A stretch of DNA of 8,653 bases from DASUFI01 sp036274635 (GTDB lineage Bacteria > Planctomycetota > B15-G4), in NCBI GenBank assembly GCA_036274635.1, contig DASUFI010000346.1:1-8653 (forward strand), in the 5' to 3' direction. Position numbers and translations under genes: made by a program. Below the pieces are notes generated by a model that was not told the origin of the DNA, ran no database searches, and saw nothing but the letters and a program-made list of their open reading frames with translations. Positions 1 to 5,347 of the stretch are shown here, piece after piece; within the stretch, counting starts at the first letter, position 1; each line of letters begins with the position of its first letter.

Positions 1-387
1 CACGGCAGCCTCGCGCAGCTACGCTGCGAGCGCTGCGGGATCGTGGTGCGCGACCTCGAGCACGTGGAGCCCGACGCCGCCGTGGCGTGCGGCGGCTGCG
101 CGGCGCCGCGGCTGCGGCCCGACGTCGTGTGGTTCGGCGAGGTGCCGCGCGAGATGCCGCGCGTGGAGCGCGCGATCCGCGCGGCGAGCCACTTCGCGGC
201 CATCGGGACGAGCGGACAGGTGTGGCCCGTGGCCGGCTGGCTCGCTCTCGCGCGCGCCTGCGGGGCGGCGACGCTCGTGCAGGCCCTCGAGGAGCCCGAG
301 AACCTGCTGCCCGGCGACGAGTTCAGGGCGGGGCGTGCCGCCGACGTCGTGCCGGCGATCGTGGAGGAGCTGCTGCGCGCCGGCTGA
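1..387 (+). CDS. cobB: Sir2-family NAD-dependent protein deacylase, class III CobB-like (C-terminal 128 residues, 5' end outside window)
   Basis: The reading frame is open from base 1 and ends at TGA 385-387, so the gene starts upstream of the window. Sirtuins remove acyl groups from lysine using NAD+, giving nicotinamide and O-acyl-ADP-ribose; they act in the cytoplasm. The first visible residues are HGS, whose His aligns with the catalytic His of the family. A zinc site follows as two CxxC pairs (residues 9/12 and 30/33 of the visible part). Next come RPDVVWFGE (39-47), the class III form of this loop, and the NAD-binding GTS (69-71) in AIGTSGQVWP, matching AIGTSGHVYP of E. coli CobB. The C-terminus (DVVPAIVEELL) also matches CobB. 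The Asn normally found in the NLEP segment is Ala here (residue 95). The N-terminal Rossmann half, including the class III Tyr/Arg acyl-selectivity residues, lies outside the window. The family is certain and the subclass likely; the acyl preference cannot be read. Confidence 0.93.
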   Translation, partial: HGSLAQLRCERCGIVVRDLEHVEPDAAVACGGCAAPRLRPDVVWFGEVPREMPRVERAIRAASHFAAIGTSGQVWPVAGWLALARACGAATLVQALEEPENLLPGDEFRAGRAADVVPAIVEELLRAG

Positions 388-399
388 ATCGGCCGCGGC

Positions 400-428
400 T
401 TGAAAGAGCGCGCGCGAAGGCCTAGCGT
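400..428 (+). promoter_or_regulatory. Possible sigma70-type promoter upstream of the DauA-like gene
   Basis: TTGAAA at 400-405 matches five of six bases of the -35 consensus. Exactly 17 bases later lies TAGCGT (423-428), a poor -10 with three of six matches. The -10 sits inside a small palindrome, agcgt-c-acgct (424-434), which could be an operator or chance. The element lies between the sirtuin stop and the permease start, in the only AT-richer patch of the gap. Support is weak. Confidence 0.27.
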
Positions 429-436
429 CACGCTGT

Positions 437-477
437 CCCGACCTCGACTCCACTTCGAGCCGGGCGACTCGCCGAGG
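437..477 (+). promoter_or_regulatory. Structured leader with a weak ribosome site before the DauA-like gene
   Basis: One possible fold pairs cccg (437-440) with cggg (461-464) and, inside it, ctcga (443-447) with tcgag (455-459), leaving a 7-base loop. A competing stem pairs cctcg (442-446) with cgagg (473-477). The latter contains GAGG (474-477), the only ribosome-site-like sequence before the ATG at 482, only four bases from it. The two folds exclude each other because both use 443-446. There is no U-tract, so this is not a typical intrinsic terminator. Such pairings are easy to find by chance in DNA this GC-rich. Confidence 0.3.
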
Positions 478-481
478 CCCC

Positions 482-2224
482 ATGACTCCCCCACGTCACG
501 AGCCGAGCGCTGCGCGCCAGCCGCTGCGTCTGGCGGCCGCGCTGCGCGAGCGGCTGGCGGAGGGTTACCGCGGTGCTGACCTGCGCGCCGACCTCATGGC
601 GGGCGCGGTCGTGGGCATCGTCGCGCTGCCGCTCAGCATGGCGCTGGCCATCGCCTCGGGGGTGCCGCCGCAGTACGGCCTCTACACGGCCATCATCGCC
701 GGCGCGCTCATCGCGCTGCTGGGCGGAACGCGCACCAACGTCTCGGGGCCGACGGCGGCCTTCGTCGTGGTGCTGTCGCCCATCTCCGCGCGCTTCGGCC
801 TGTCGGGCCTGGTGCTGGCCAGCTTCATGGCCGGCGGGCTGATGCTGGCCATGGGCTGGCTGCGGCTGGGCCGGCTGATCCAGTTCATCCCGCACCCCGT
901 GACGACCGGGTTCACGGCCGGGATCGCGGTGGTCATTGCGATGCTGCAGGTGAAGGACTTGCTGGGCCTGCACGTGGCGGTCATGCCGGAGCACTTCCTC
1001 GAGCGCCTCGCGGCGCTGGTCGGCGCGCTGCCGACGTGGCGCGCGCCCGACCTCGCGGTCGGCGCGGGCACGCTGCTGCTGCTGGTCGTCTGGCCGCGCG
1101 TCACGCGGCGCGTGCCGGGGCCGCTGATCGCGCTGGCGGCCGCGGGCGCGGCGGCCTGGGCGCTGGCGACGTGGGCGCCCGGCCTGTCCGTGGACACCAT
1201 CGCCACGCGCTTCTCGGCGGTCGCGGACGGCGTGCTGGAGCACGGCATCCCGCGCACGCCGCCGCACTTCGTGCTGCCGTGGCTGCTGCCGGGGCCCGAC
1301 GGCTCGCCCGTGCCGCTCTCCCTGAACCTGCTGCGCGCGCTCATGGGGCCGGCGCTGGCCATCGCGCTGCTGGGCGCCATCGAGTCGCTGCTGTGCGCCG
1401 TGGTCGCCGACGGCATGGCCGGCACGCGTCACGACCCGGACGTCGAGCTGGTGGGCCAGGGCCTCGGGAACATCGTGGCACCCTTCTTCGGCGGCTTCGC
1501 GGCCACGGGCGCGGTCGCGCGCACGGCCACGGCCATCCGCGCCGGGGCGCGCTCGCCGCTGGCGTCGTTCTTCCACGCGCTGTTCGTGCTGGCCGCGGTG
1601 CTCGCGCTGGCGCCGGCGCTCTCGTGGCTGCCCATGGCCGGCCTCGCGGCGCTCCTGATCCACGTGGCCTGGGGCATGTGCGACGCGCGGCACTTCGCGC
1701 ACATCGTGCGCGTGGCGCCGCGCAGCGACGTGGCCGTGCTGCTGACGTGCTTCTCGCTCACGGTGGTCTTCGACATGGTCGTCGCCGTGTCGGTCGGCAT
1801 CGTGCTCGCGGCGCTGCTCTTCATGCGCGAGATGGCCGAGATCGCCGGCGCGCGGCCGCTCGAGGGCGAGCACCACCACTTCAAGGACCTGCCGCCGGGC
1901 GTGATCGTCTACGAGATCACCGGGCCGCTGTTCTTCGGCGCGGCCGAGAAGGCAGCCCTCGCCATCGCGCGCAGCGGCGGCCGCGGCTCGGTGCGCGCCG
2001 TGGTGCTCGACATGGAGGACGTTCCGGCCATGGACGTGACCGGCCTCGTGGCGCTGGAATCCGCCATCGGCAAGCTGCGCGGGATCGGCATCACCGTGGT
2101 GCTGGCGGGCGTACGCAGTCAGCCGAGCAGCGTGCTGCGCCGCGGCGGCGTGCAGCCGCGACCGGGGCACGCGGAGTTCGCGGCGGACGTGCCGGCGGCG
2201 CTGGCGAGGTTGCCGGCGGGGTGA
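482..2224 (+). CDS. dauA: SulP-family anion permease with C-terminal STAS domain, DauA-like (C4-dicarboxylate transporter)
   Basis: An inner-membrane transporter of 580 residues (E. coli DauA has about 560). The membrane domain spans roughly residues 35-450, followed by a linker with an HHH run (465-467) and a cytoplasmic STAS domain (about 472-575). Similarity to E. coli DauA is collinear throughout: ALPLSMALAIASGVPPQYGLYT (about 48-69), VSGPTAAFVV (87-96), the KDLLGL/PEHFLE region (158-174), GAIESLLCAVV (298-308), ELVGQGLGN (322-330), FDMVVAVSVGIVLA (430-443), and MDVTG (517-521) in the STAS anion-binding loop. DauA is known as an aerobic succinate/C4-dicarboxylate carrier; other SulP members move sulfate or bicarbonate, and sequence alone does not settle the substrate. 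The ATG at 482 is chosen because the N-terminus matches DauA in length; its GAGG is only four bases away, so initiation looks weak. It is co-oriented with the sirtuin 94 bases upstream and convergent with the gene at 2278-2691. Confidence 0.93.
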   Translation: MTPPRHEPSAARQPLRLAAALRERLAEGYRGADLRADLMAGAVVGIVALPLSMALAIASGVPPQYGLYTAIIAGALIALLGGTRTNVSGPTAAFVVVLSPISARFGLSGLVLASFMAGGLMLAMGWLRLGRLIQFIPHPVTTGFTAGIAVVIAMLQVKDLLGLHVAVMPEHFLERLAALVGALPTWRAPDLAVGAGTLLLLVVWPRVTRRVPGPLIALAAAGAAAWALATWAPGLSVDTIATRFSAVADGVLEHGIPRTPPHFVLPWLLPGPDGSPVPLSLNLLRALMGPALAIALLGAIESLLCAVVADGMAGTRHDPDVELVGQGLGNIVAPFFGGFAATGAVARTATAIRAGARSPLASFFHALFVLAAVLALAPALSWLPMAGLAALLIHVAWGMCDARHFAHIVRVAPRSDVAVLLTCFSLTVVFDMVVAVSVGIVLAALLFMREMAEIAGARPLEGEHHHFKDLPPGVIVYEITGPLFFGAAEKAALAIARSGGRGSVRAVVLDMEDVPAMDVTGLVALESAIGKLRGIGITVVLAGVRSQPSSVLRRGGVQPRPGHAEFAADVPAALARLPAG

Positions 2225-2277
2225 GGGGCGAGTCCGCCGCTCAACTCATCCGAGCAAGAATTGGCCGGAAGAGCTGC

Positions 2278-2691
2278 TCAGGGAGCGCTAACCGCCTCCG
2301 CGTTCGCTCGACGATACGTCGTCAGCCAGCTGAAGGCCTGGGTCATCAGTGCCAAATACATCAGCGTCGAGAACAGCAGGTCTTTCATGCGATGCACGAC
2401 CGCAGATTCCCCACGCATCCAGTCCAACAGCTGAACGGACGGCACCTCCGTCACGTCGCGAGGCAACTCCGGCAGGCCACTTGCCGCTGACTGAGCCATT
2501 CCCGCCAGGAGCAGCAGCGTCAGTAACGCGAAGATGCGCACTAGCCAGAACATGGCCAAGACCAATCGCCGGTCCTGCAGCATGACTGGGCTCTTCCGCT
2601 TGACCGCCAGCTGCAACGAACTCAGGACAAGCATGAGCAGCGCCCAGGAAACAACTATGAGCAGGAACGGGTCGAGCCGCGCGAACAGCAT
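2278..2691 (-). CDS. Hypothetical small membrane protein with three predicted transmembrane helices
   Basis: I do not recognise a family. The 137-residue product has hydrophobic stretches at about 8-30, 43-64 and 104-123. Positive clusters (KRK 31-33, RR 41-42, RR 127-128) place the 31-42 loop and the C-terminus in the cytoplasm, giving an N-out, C-in topology with a 40-residue external loop (65-103). There are no cysteines and no catalytic motif. The start is well supported: a perfect GGAGG lies six bases before the ATG. Base use differs from its neighbours: 31 of 60 bases are G/C in 2341-2400, against 49 of 60 in 1141-1200 inside the permease gene, and third positions are less biased. That suggests recent acquisition or a fast-evolving orphan. 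It follows ribD on the same strand after a 57-base gap and could be read with it, but has its own -10-like sequence. Its end faces the permease gene, 53 bases away, with no clear terminator between. Confidence 0.75.
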   Translation of the reverse strand: MLFARLDPFLLIVVSWALLMLVLSSLQLAVKRKSPVMLQDRRLVLAMFWLVRIFALLTLLLLAGMAQSAASGLPELPRDVTEVPSVQLLDWMRGESAVVHRMKDLLFSTLMYLALMTQAFSWLTTYRRANAEAVSAP

Positions 2692-2696
2692 GGAAG

Positions 2697-2710
2697 CCCT
2701 CCATAGAGGG
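2697..2710 (-). promoter_or_regulatory. Ribosome binding site inside a small hairpin, upstream of the membrane-protein gene
   Basis: Read on the minus strand, GGAGG (plus 2698-2702) stands six bases before the ATG at 2691-2689, ideal spacing. The same bases form the 3' arm of a perfect 5-bp inverted repeat CCCTC-TATG-GAGGG (2710-2697), so the site could be masked in the mRNA. The ribosome site itself is solid; the hairpin is short and its effect is inferred. Confidence 0.75.
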
Positions 2711-2714
2711 TCGC

Positions 2715-2720
2715 ATTTTA
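2715..2720 (-). promoter_or_regulatory. Possible -10 element (TAAAAT) for the membrane-protein gene
   Basis: TAAAAT on the minus strand matches five of six -10 consensus bases and lies in the gap after ribD. Transcription would start near 2708, at the 5' edge of the hairpin holding the ribosome site. No good -35 is present 16-18 bases upstream, so this may be weak, activator-dependent or fortuitous. Confidence 0.3.
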
Positions 2721-2748
2721 CGGCAGCAGGCGACGCTGGCGGTCCGCC

Positions 2749-3861
2749 TCACCCCCTGAACCCCCGCAGCAGCGTGTCCTGCCCGCACCTCGACACCCTG
2801 CAATCGTGCAACCTCAGCGCCCGCGCCACCTCGTGCGGCGACACCGCCGCCGCCGGCAGCCCCGTGAGCGGCCGCAGCGCCTCGGCGCCCAGCTCCATCG
2901 GCGCGATGAACACCGCCGCCTGATCCACGACGTCGGCCGCGAGGCAGGTCGTCAGCGTGTGCGCGCCGCCCTCGACCATGACGCGCTGGCAGCCCTGCGT
3001 GCGCAGCAGCTCGAAGGCGCCGCGCAGCCAGCCGGGGTCGTGCGCGTCGCCGGTGCGCGGCACGCGGAAGACGGTGACGCCCTCGCCGCGCAGCGCGTCC
3101 TCGCGGCACGGGTCGGCGTCCTCGGCGGCGACGACCCACACTGGCGCCTCGTGCGAGGTGGCCACGAGGCGGCAGACGAGCGGCATGCGCAGCGAGGGGT
3201 CCAGCACCACCCGCCGCAGGGCGCGCACCGGCCTGTGCGGGCCGCGGGCGGTGAGCAGCGGGTCGTCCACCAGCACGGTGTTCACGCCGACGAGCAGCGC
3301 ATCGAGGTGCGCGCGCCAGCGGTGCACGAGGTCGGTGCTCTGGCGGCCGGAGAGCTGCAGGCGCTCGCCGCCGCGCGGGGCGAGACCACCGTCGCGGCTC
3401 ATGGCCCACTTGGCGAGGACGTGCGGGCGGCGGCCACCGAGGAAGGCGCGGAAGCGCGCGAGCAGGGCCTGCGCCTCGGGCAGCTCGAGCAGGTCCACGG
3501 TGATGCCGGCGGCCAGCAGACGCTCGAGGCCGCGGCCCTGGTGGCGCGGGTCGGGGTCGGCGCAGCCGACGACCACGTGCGCGATGCCCGCGCGCAGCAG
3601 GGCCTCGGTGCAGGGCGGGGTCTTGCCGTGCGTGCTGCAGGGCTCGAGCGTGATGCAGGCGGTCGCGCCGCGCGCGGCGGCGCCGGCGCGGGTGAGGGCG
3701 TCCACTTCGGCGTGCGGCCCTCCGAAGGCGCGGTGCCAGCCCTCCGCGAGCACGCGGCCGTCCTTGAGCAGCACGCAGCCCACCATGGGGTTGGGCTCGA
3801 CGTCGCCGGCCGCGCGCCGCGCGAGGGCGCAGGCGCGAGCCACCGCCTCGGGGGCGTTCAC
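2749..3861 (-). CDS. ribD: Bifunctional riboflavin biosynthesis protein RibD (pyrimidine deaminase / uracil reductase)
   Basis: This 370-residue cytoplasmic enzyme catalyses the two steps after GTP cyclohydrolase II in riboflavin synthesis: deamination of diaminohydroxyphosphoribosylaminopyrimidine, then NADPH-dependent reduction of the ribosyl side chain. The N-terminal deaminase domain (about 1-143) carries the zinc and catalytic set H50, E52 (HAEVDAL), C75 and C84 (EPCSTHGKTPPC), at the same numbering as E. coli RibD. The reductase domain (about 146-365) has KWAMSRDG (151-158), HLDALLVGVNTVLVDDPLLT (185-204) and VMVEGGAHTL (294-303). The start is GTG at 3861-3859: it overlaps the miaB stop as GTGA, and the protein begins where family members begin. 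The frame stays open far upstream, but that extension lies inside miaB and is not protein-like. No strong ribosome site is visible, so translation probably depends on coupling to miaB. No other rib gene is in the window. Confidence 0.96.
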   Translation of the reverse strand: MNAPEAVARACALARRAAGDVEPNPMVGCVLLKDGRVLAEGWHRAFGGPHAEVDALTRAGAAARGATACITLEPCSTHGKTPPCTEALLRAGIAHVVVGCADPDPRHQGRGLERLLAAGITVDLLELPEAQALLARFRAFLGGRRPHVLAKWAMSRDGGLAPRGGERLQLSGRQSTDLVHRWRAHLDALLVGVNTVLVDDPLLTARGPHRPVRALRRVVLDPSLRMPLVCRLVATSHEAPVWVVAAEDADPCREDALRGEGVTVFRVPRTGDAHDPGWLRGAFELLRTQGCQRVMVEGGAHTLTTCLAADVVDQAAVFIAPMELGAEALRPLTGLPAAAVSPHEVARALRLHDCRVSRCGQDTLLRGFRG

Positions 3862-5267
3862 GCGCCGACGGAGTCCGCGTCGATCAGCTCGGCGGTCGCG
3901 TCCGGCCCGGTCGCGCCGGCGAGGCGCCCGCTCAACGTGAGCGCCGTGGCGCGCGTGACCTCCACGTCCACGATGCGGCCGGCCAGCGAGGGGTCGCCGG
4001 GAAACACGAGCCGGTCGGCGGCCAGGTTGCGGCCGAAGAGCACGCGCGCGTCGCGGCGGCTCGCGCCCTCGACCAGCACGCGGTGCACCTCGCCCACCAT
4101 CCCGCGGTGCCGCTCGAGCTGGAGGTCGCGCTGCAGCGCCTGCAGCTCGAGCAGGCGCGCGTGCTTGACCTCCTCGGGCACGTCGTCGGCCAGGCGCCCG
4201 TAGGCCGGCGTGCCGGGCCGCGGCGAATAGCGGAAGGCGAAGGCCTGGCTGAAGCGCACGTCGCGCATGAGGGCCAGCGTCGCGGCGTGGTCGGCGTCCG
4301 TCTCGCCGCAGAAGCCGGCGATGAGGTCGGCGCCGATCTGCACGCCGGGGATGCGCGCGCGCAGCCGCGCCACGATCTCGCGGTAGCGCTCGGCCGTGTA
4401 GCCGCGCGCCATGCGGCGCAGCACGCGCGTGCTGCCCGACTGCGGCGGCAGGTGCAGGAAGAGGCCCGTCTTGTCGCAGGCGGCCATGGCCTCGATGAGC
4501 GCGTCGTCCATCTCCTCGGGATGGCTGGTGATGAAGCGCACGCGCTGCAGGCCGGGCAGCGCCTGCAGGGCGTGGAGCAGCTCGCCCAGCGAGCGGCCTT
4601 CGCGCCGGCCCCAGGCGTTGACGGTCTGGCCGAGCAGCGTCACCTCGACCACGCCGTCGTCCACGAGGGCGCGCACCTCGGCCAGCACGTCGGCGAGCGT
4701 GCGGCTGACCTCGGCGCCGCGCGTGTTGGGCACGACGCAGTAGGTGCAGGGCTTGTCGCAGCCGCGCATGACGGAGACGAAGGCGCGCGCGCGGTCGGGG
4801 CGCACGGCGGCGACGCGCTCCTCGGAGACCTCGGGCGCGCCGTCGACGGCCAGCAGGCGCTCGTCGCCGGCGCGCACGCGATCGAGCAGGCGCGCCACCT
4901 GCGGGAAGTCGCGCGTGCCGGCGACGAAGTCGAGGGCGGGCCAGCGCGCCAGCAGCTCGGCGCCCTCGCGCTGCGCCATGCAGCCGAGCAGGCCCACGGC
5001 GAGCTCGGGCCGCTCGCGGCGGGCGACCGCCAGCGCGCCGAGGTGGCTGCGCACGCGGTGCTCGGCCTGGTCGCGCACGCTGCAGGTGACCAGCAGCACG
5101 GCGTCCGCCTGCTCGTCGAGGTCGGTGAAGTCGTAGCCGGCCTTGCGCAGGGCGCCGGCCATGAGCTCGGCGTCCAGCTTGTTCATCTGGCAGCCGAAGA
5201 CCTCCAGCAGGACCTTCGGTCCTCCTGGCGTCCCCGGCGGCGGCGGGCTCCACGTGGCGTCGCTCAT
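3858..5267 (-). CDS. miaB: tRNA-2-methylthio-N6-dimethylallyladenosine synthase MiaB
   Basis: A 469-residue radical-SAM methylthiotransferase that adds a methylthio group to i6A37 of tRNAs reading UNN codons, using two 4Fe-4S clusters and S-adenosylmethionine. The N-terminal domain holds the auxiliary-cluster cysteines C26 (FGCQMN), C62 (TCSVRDQAE) and C96 (GCMAQREG). The radical-SAM motif CxxxCxxC is C170/C174/C177 (GCDKPCTYC), followed by VPNTRGAEVSR. HLPPQSGS (272-279) and FRYSPRPGTPAY (345-356) are typical. A TRAM RNA-binding domain occupies about 390-450. FGCQMN identifies MiaB rather than RimO or MtaB. One deviation is GFCGET (318-323) where GFPGET is usual. ATG at 5267 is chosen over GTG 5306 because the extra 13 residues are not conserved and would cover the putative promoter. 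No good Shine-Dalgarno precedes either start. Its stop overlaps ribD, and it diverges from the TPR lipoprotein gene. Confidence 0.95.
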   Translation of the reverse strand: MSDATWSPPPPGTPGGPKVLLEVFGCQMNKLDAELMAGALRKAGYDFTDLDEQADAVLLVTCSVRDQAEHRVRSHLGALAVARRERPELAVGLLGCMAQREGAELLARWPALDFVAGTRDFPQVARLLDRVRAGDERLLAVDGAPEVSEERVAAVRPDRARAFVSVMRGCDKPCTYCVVPNTRGAEVSRTLADVLAEVRALVDDGVVEVTLLGQTVNAWGRREGRSLGELLHALQALPGLQRVRFITSHPEEMDDALIEAMAACDKTGLFLHLPPQSGSTRVLRRMARGYTAERYREIVARLRARIPGVQIGADLIAGFCGETDADHAATLALMRDVRFSQAFAFRYSPRPGTPAYGRLADDVPEEVKHARLLELQALQRDLQLERHRGMVGEVHRVLVEGASRRDARVLFGRNLAADRLVFPGDPSLAGRIVDVEVTRATALTLSGRLAGATGPDATAELIDADSVGA

Positions 5268-5276
5268 GCGGTGGGC

Positions 5277-5282
5277 ATTGTA
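5277..5282 (-). promoter_or_regulatory. Possible -10 element (TACAAT) for miaB-ribD
   Basis: TACAAT on the minus strand matches five of six consensus bases and lies nine bases before the miaB ATG. A start site about seven bases downstream would leave a leader of only about three bases. That fits the lack of a Shine-Dalgarno and suggests a near-leaderless mRNA. The -35 region is poor. Confidence 0.38.
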
Positions 5283-5318
5283 GGCCAGCGCCCCCCGCGA
5301 CCGCACGGCGCGCTGGCC
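5283..5318. repeat. 9-bp perfect inverted repeat in the divergent promoter region
   Basis: GGCCAGCGC (5283-5291) is mirrored exactly by GCGCTGGCC (5310-5318) with an 18-bp spacer, about 27 bp centre to centre. The left arm abuts the miaB -10-like hexamer. The right arm falls about where a -35 would lie for the rightward gene. It could be a two-site operator serving both directions. The separate 8-bp palindrome TGACGTCA (5341-5348) runs into the start codon of the rightward gene. Confidence 0.5.
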
Positions 5319-5335
5319 GCGCGGCGCGCCGTTCG

Positions 5336-5341
5336 TAAGCT
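5336..5341 (+). promoter_or_regulatory. Possible TANNNT-type -10 (TAAGCT) for the lipoprotein pair
   Basis: TAAGCT lies exactly six bases before the ATG at 5348, so a start at normal distance would begin at the A of ATG. No Shine-Dalgarno is present, which fits a leaderless transcript, as known for TANNNT promoters in some high-GC bacteria. The match to TATAAT is only three of six and there is no clear -35. Confidence 0.25.
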
Positions 5342-5347
5342 GACGTC

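Noticed and set aside
428..2170. 580-residue open frame antisense to the DauA-like gene
   Set aside because: It is rich in R, H, Q, A and G with no domain-like pattern, and matches the shadow expected opposite a high-GC gene. The plus-strand product aligns with a known family end to end.
2225..2277. Possible terminator between dauA and the membrane gene
   Set aside because: Only short, imperfect inverted repeats (gctc/gagc near 2274-2286) and no T-tract on either strand were found.
1036..2490. 484-residue plus-strand frame overlapping dauA and the membrane gene
   Set aside because: It is low-complexity R/A/G/H sequence in another frame of a well-supported gene, with no ribosome site.
5268..5306. 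GTG start at 5306 extending MiaB by 13 residues
   Set aside because: The extension covers the TACAAT element and the left arm of the inverted repeat, and is not typical of MiaB N-termini. ATG 5267 is preferred, though not proven.
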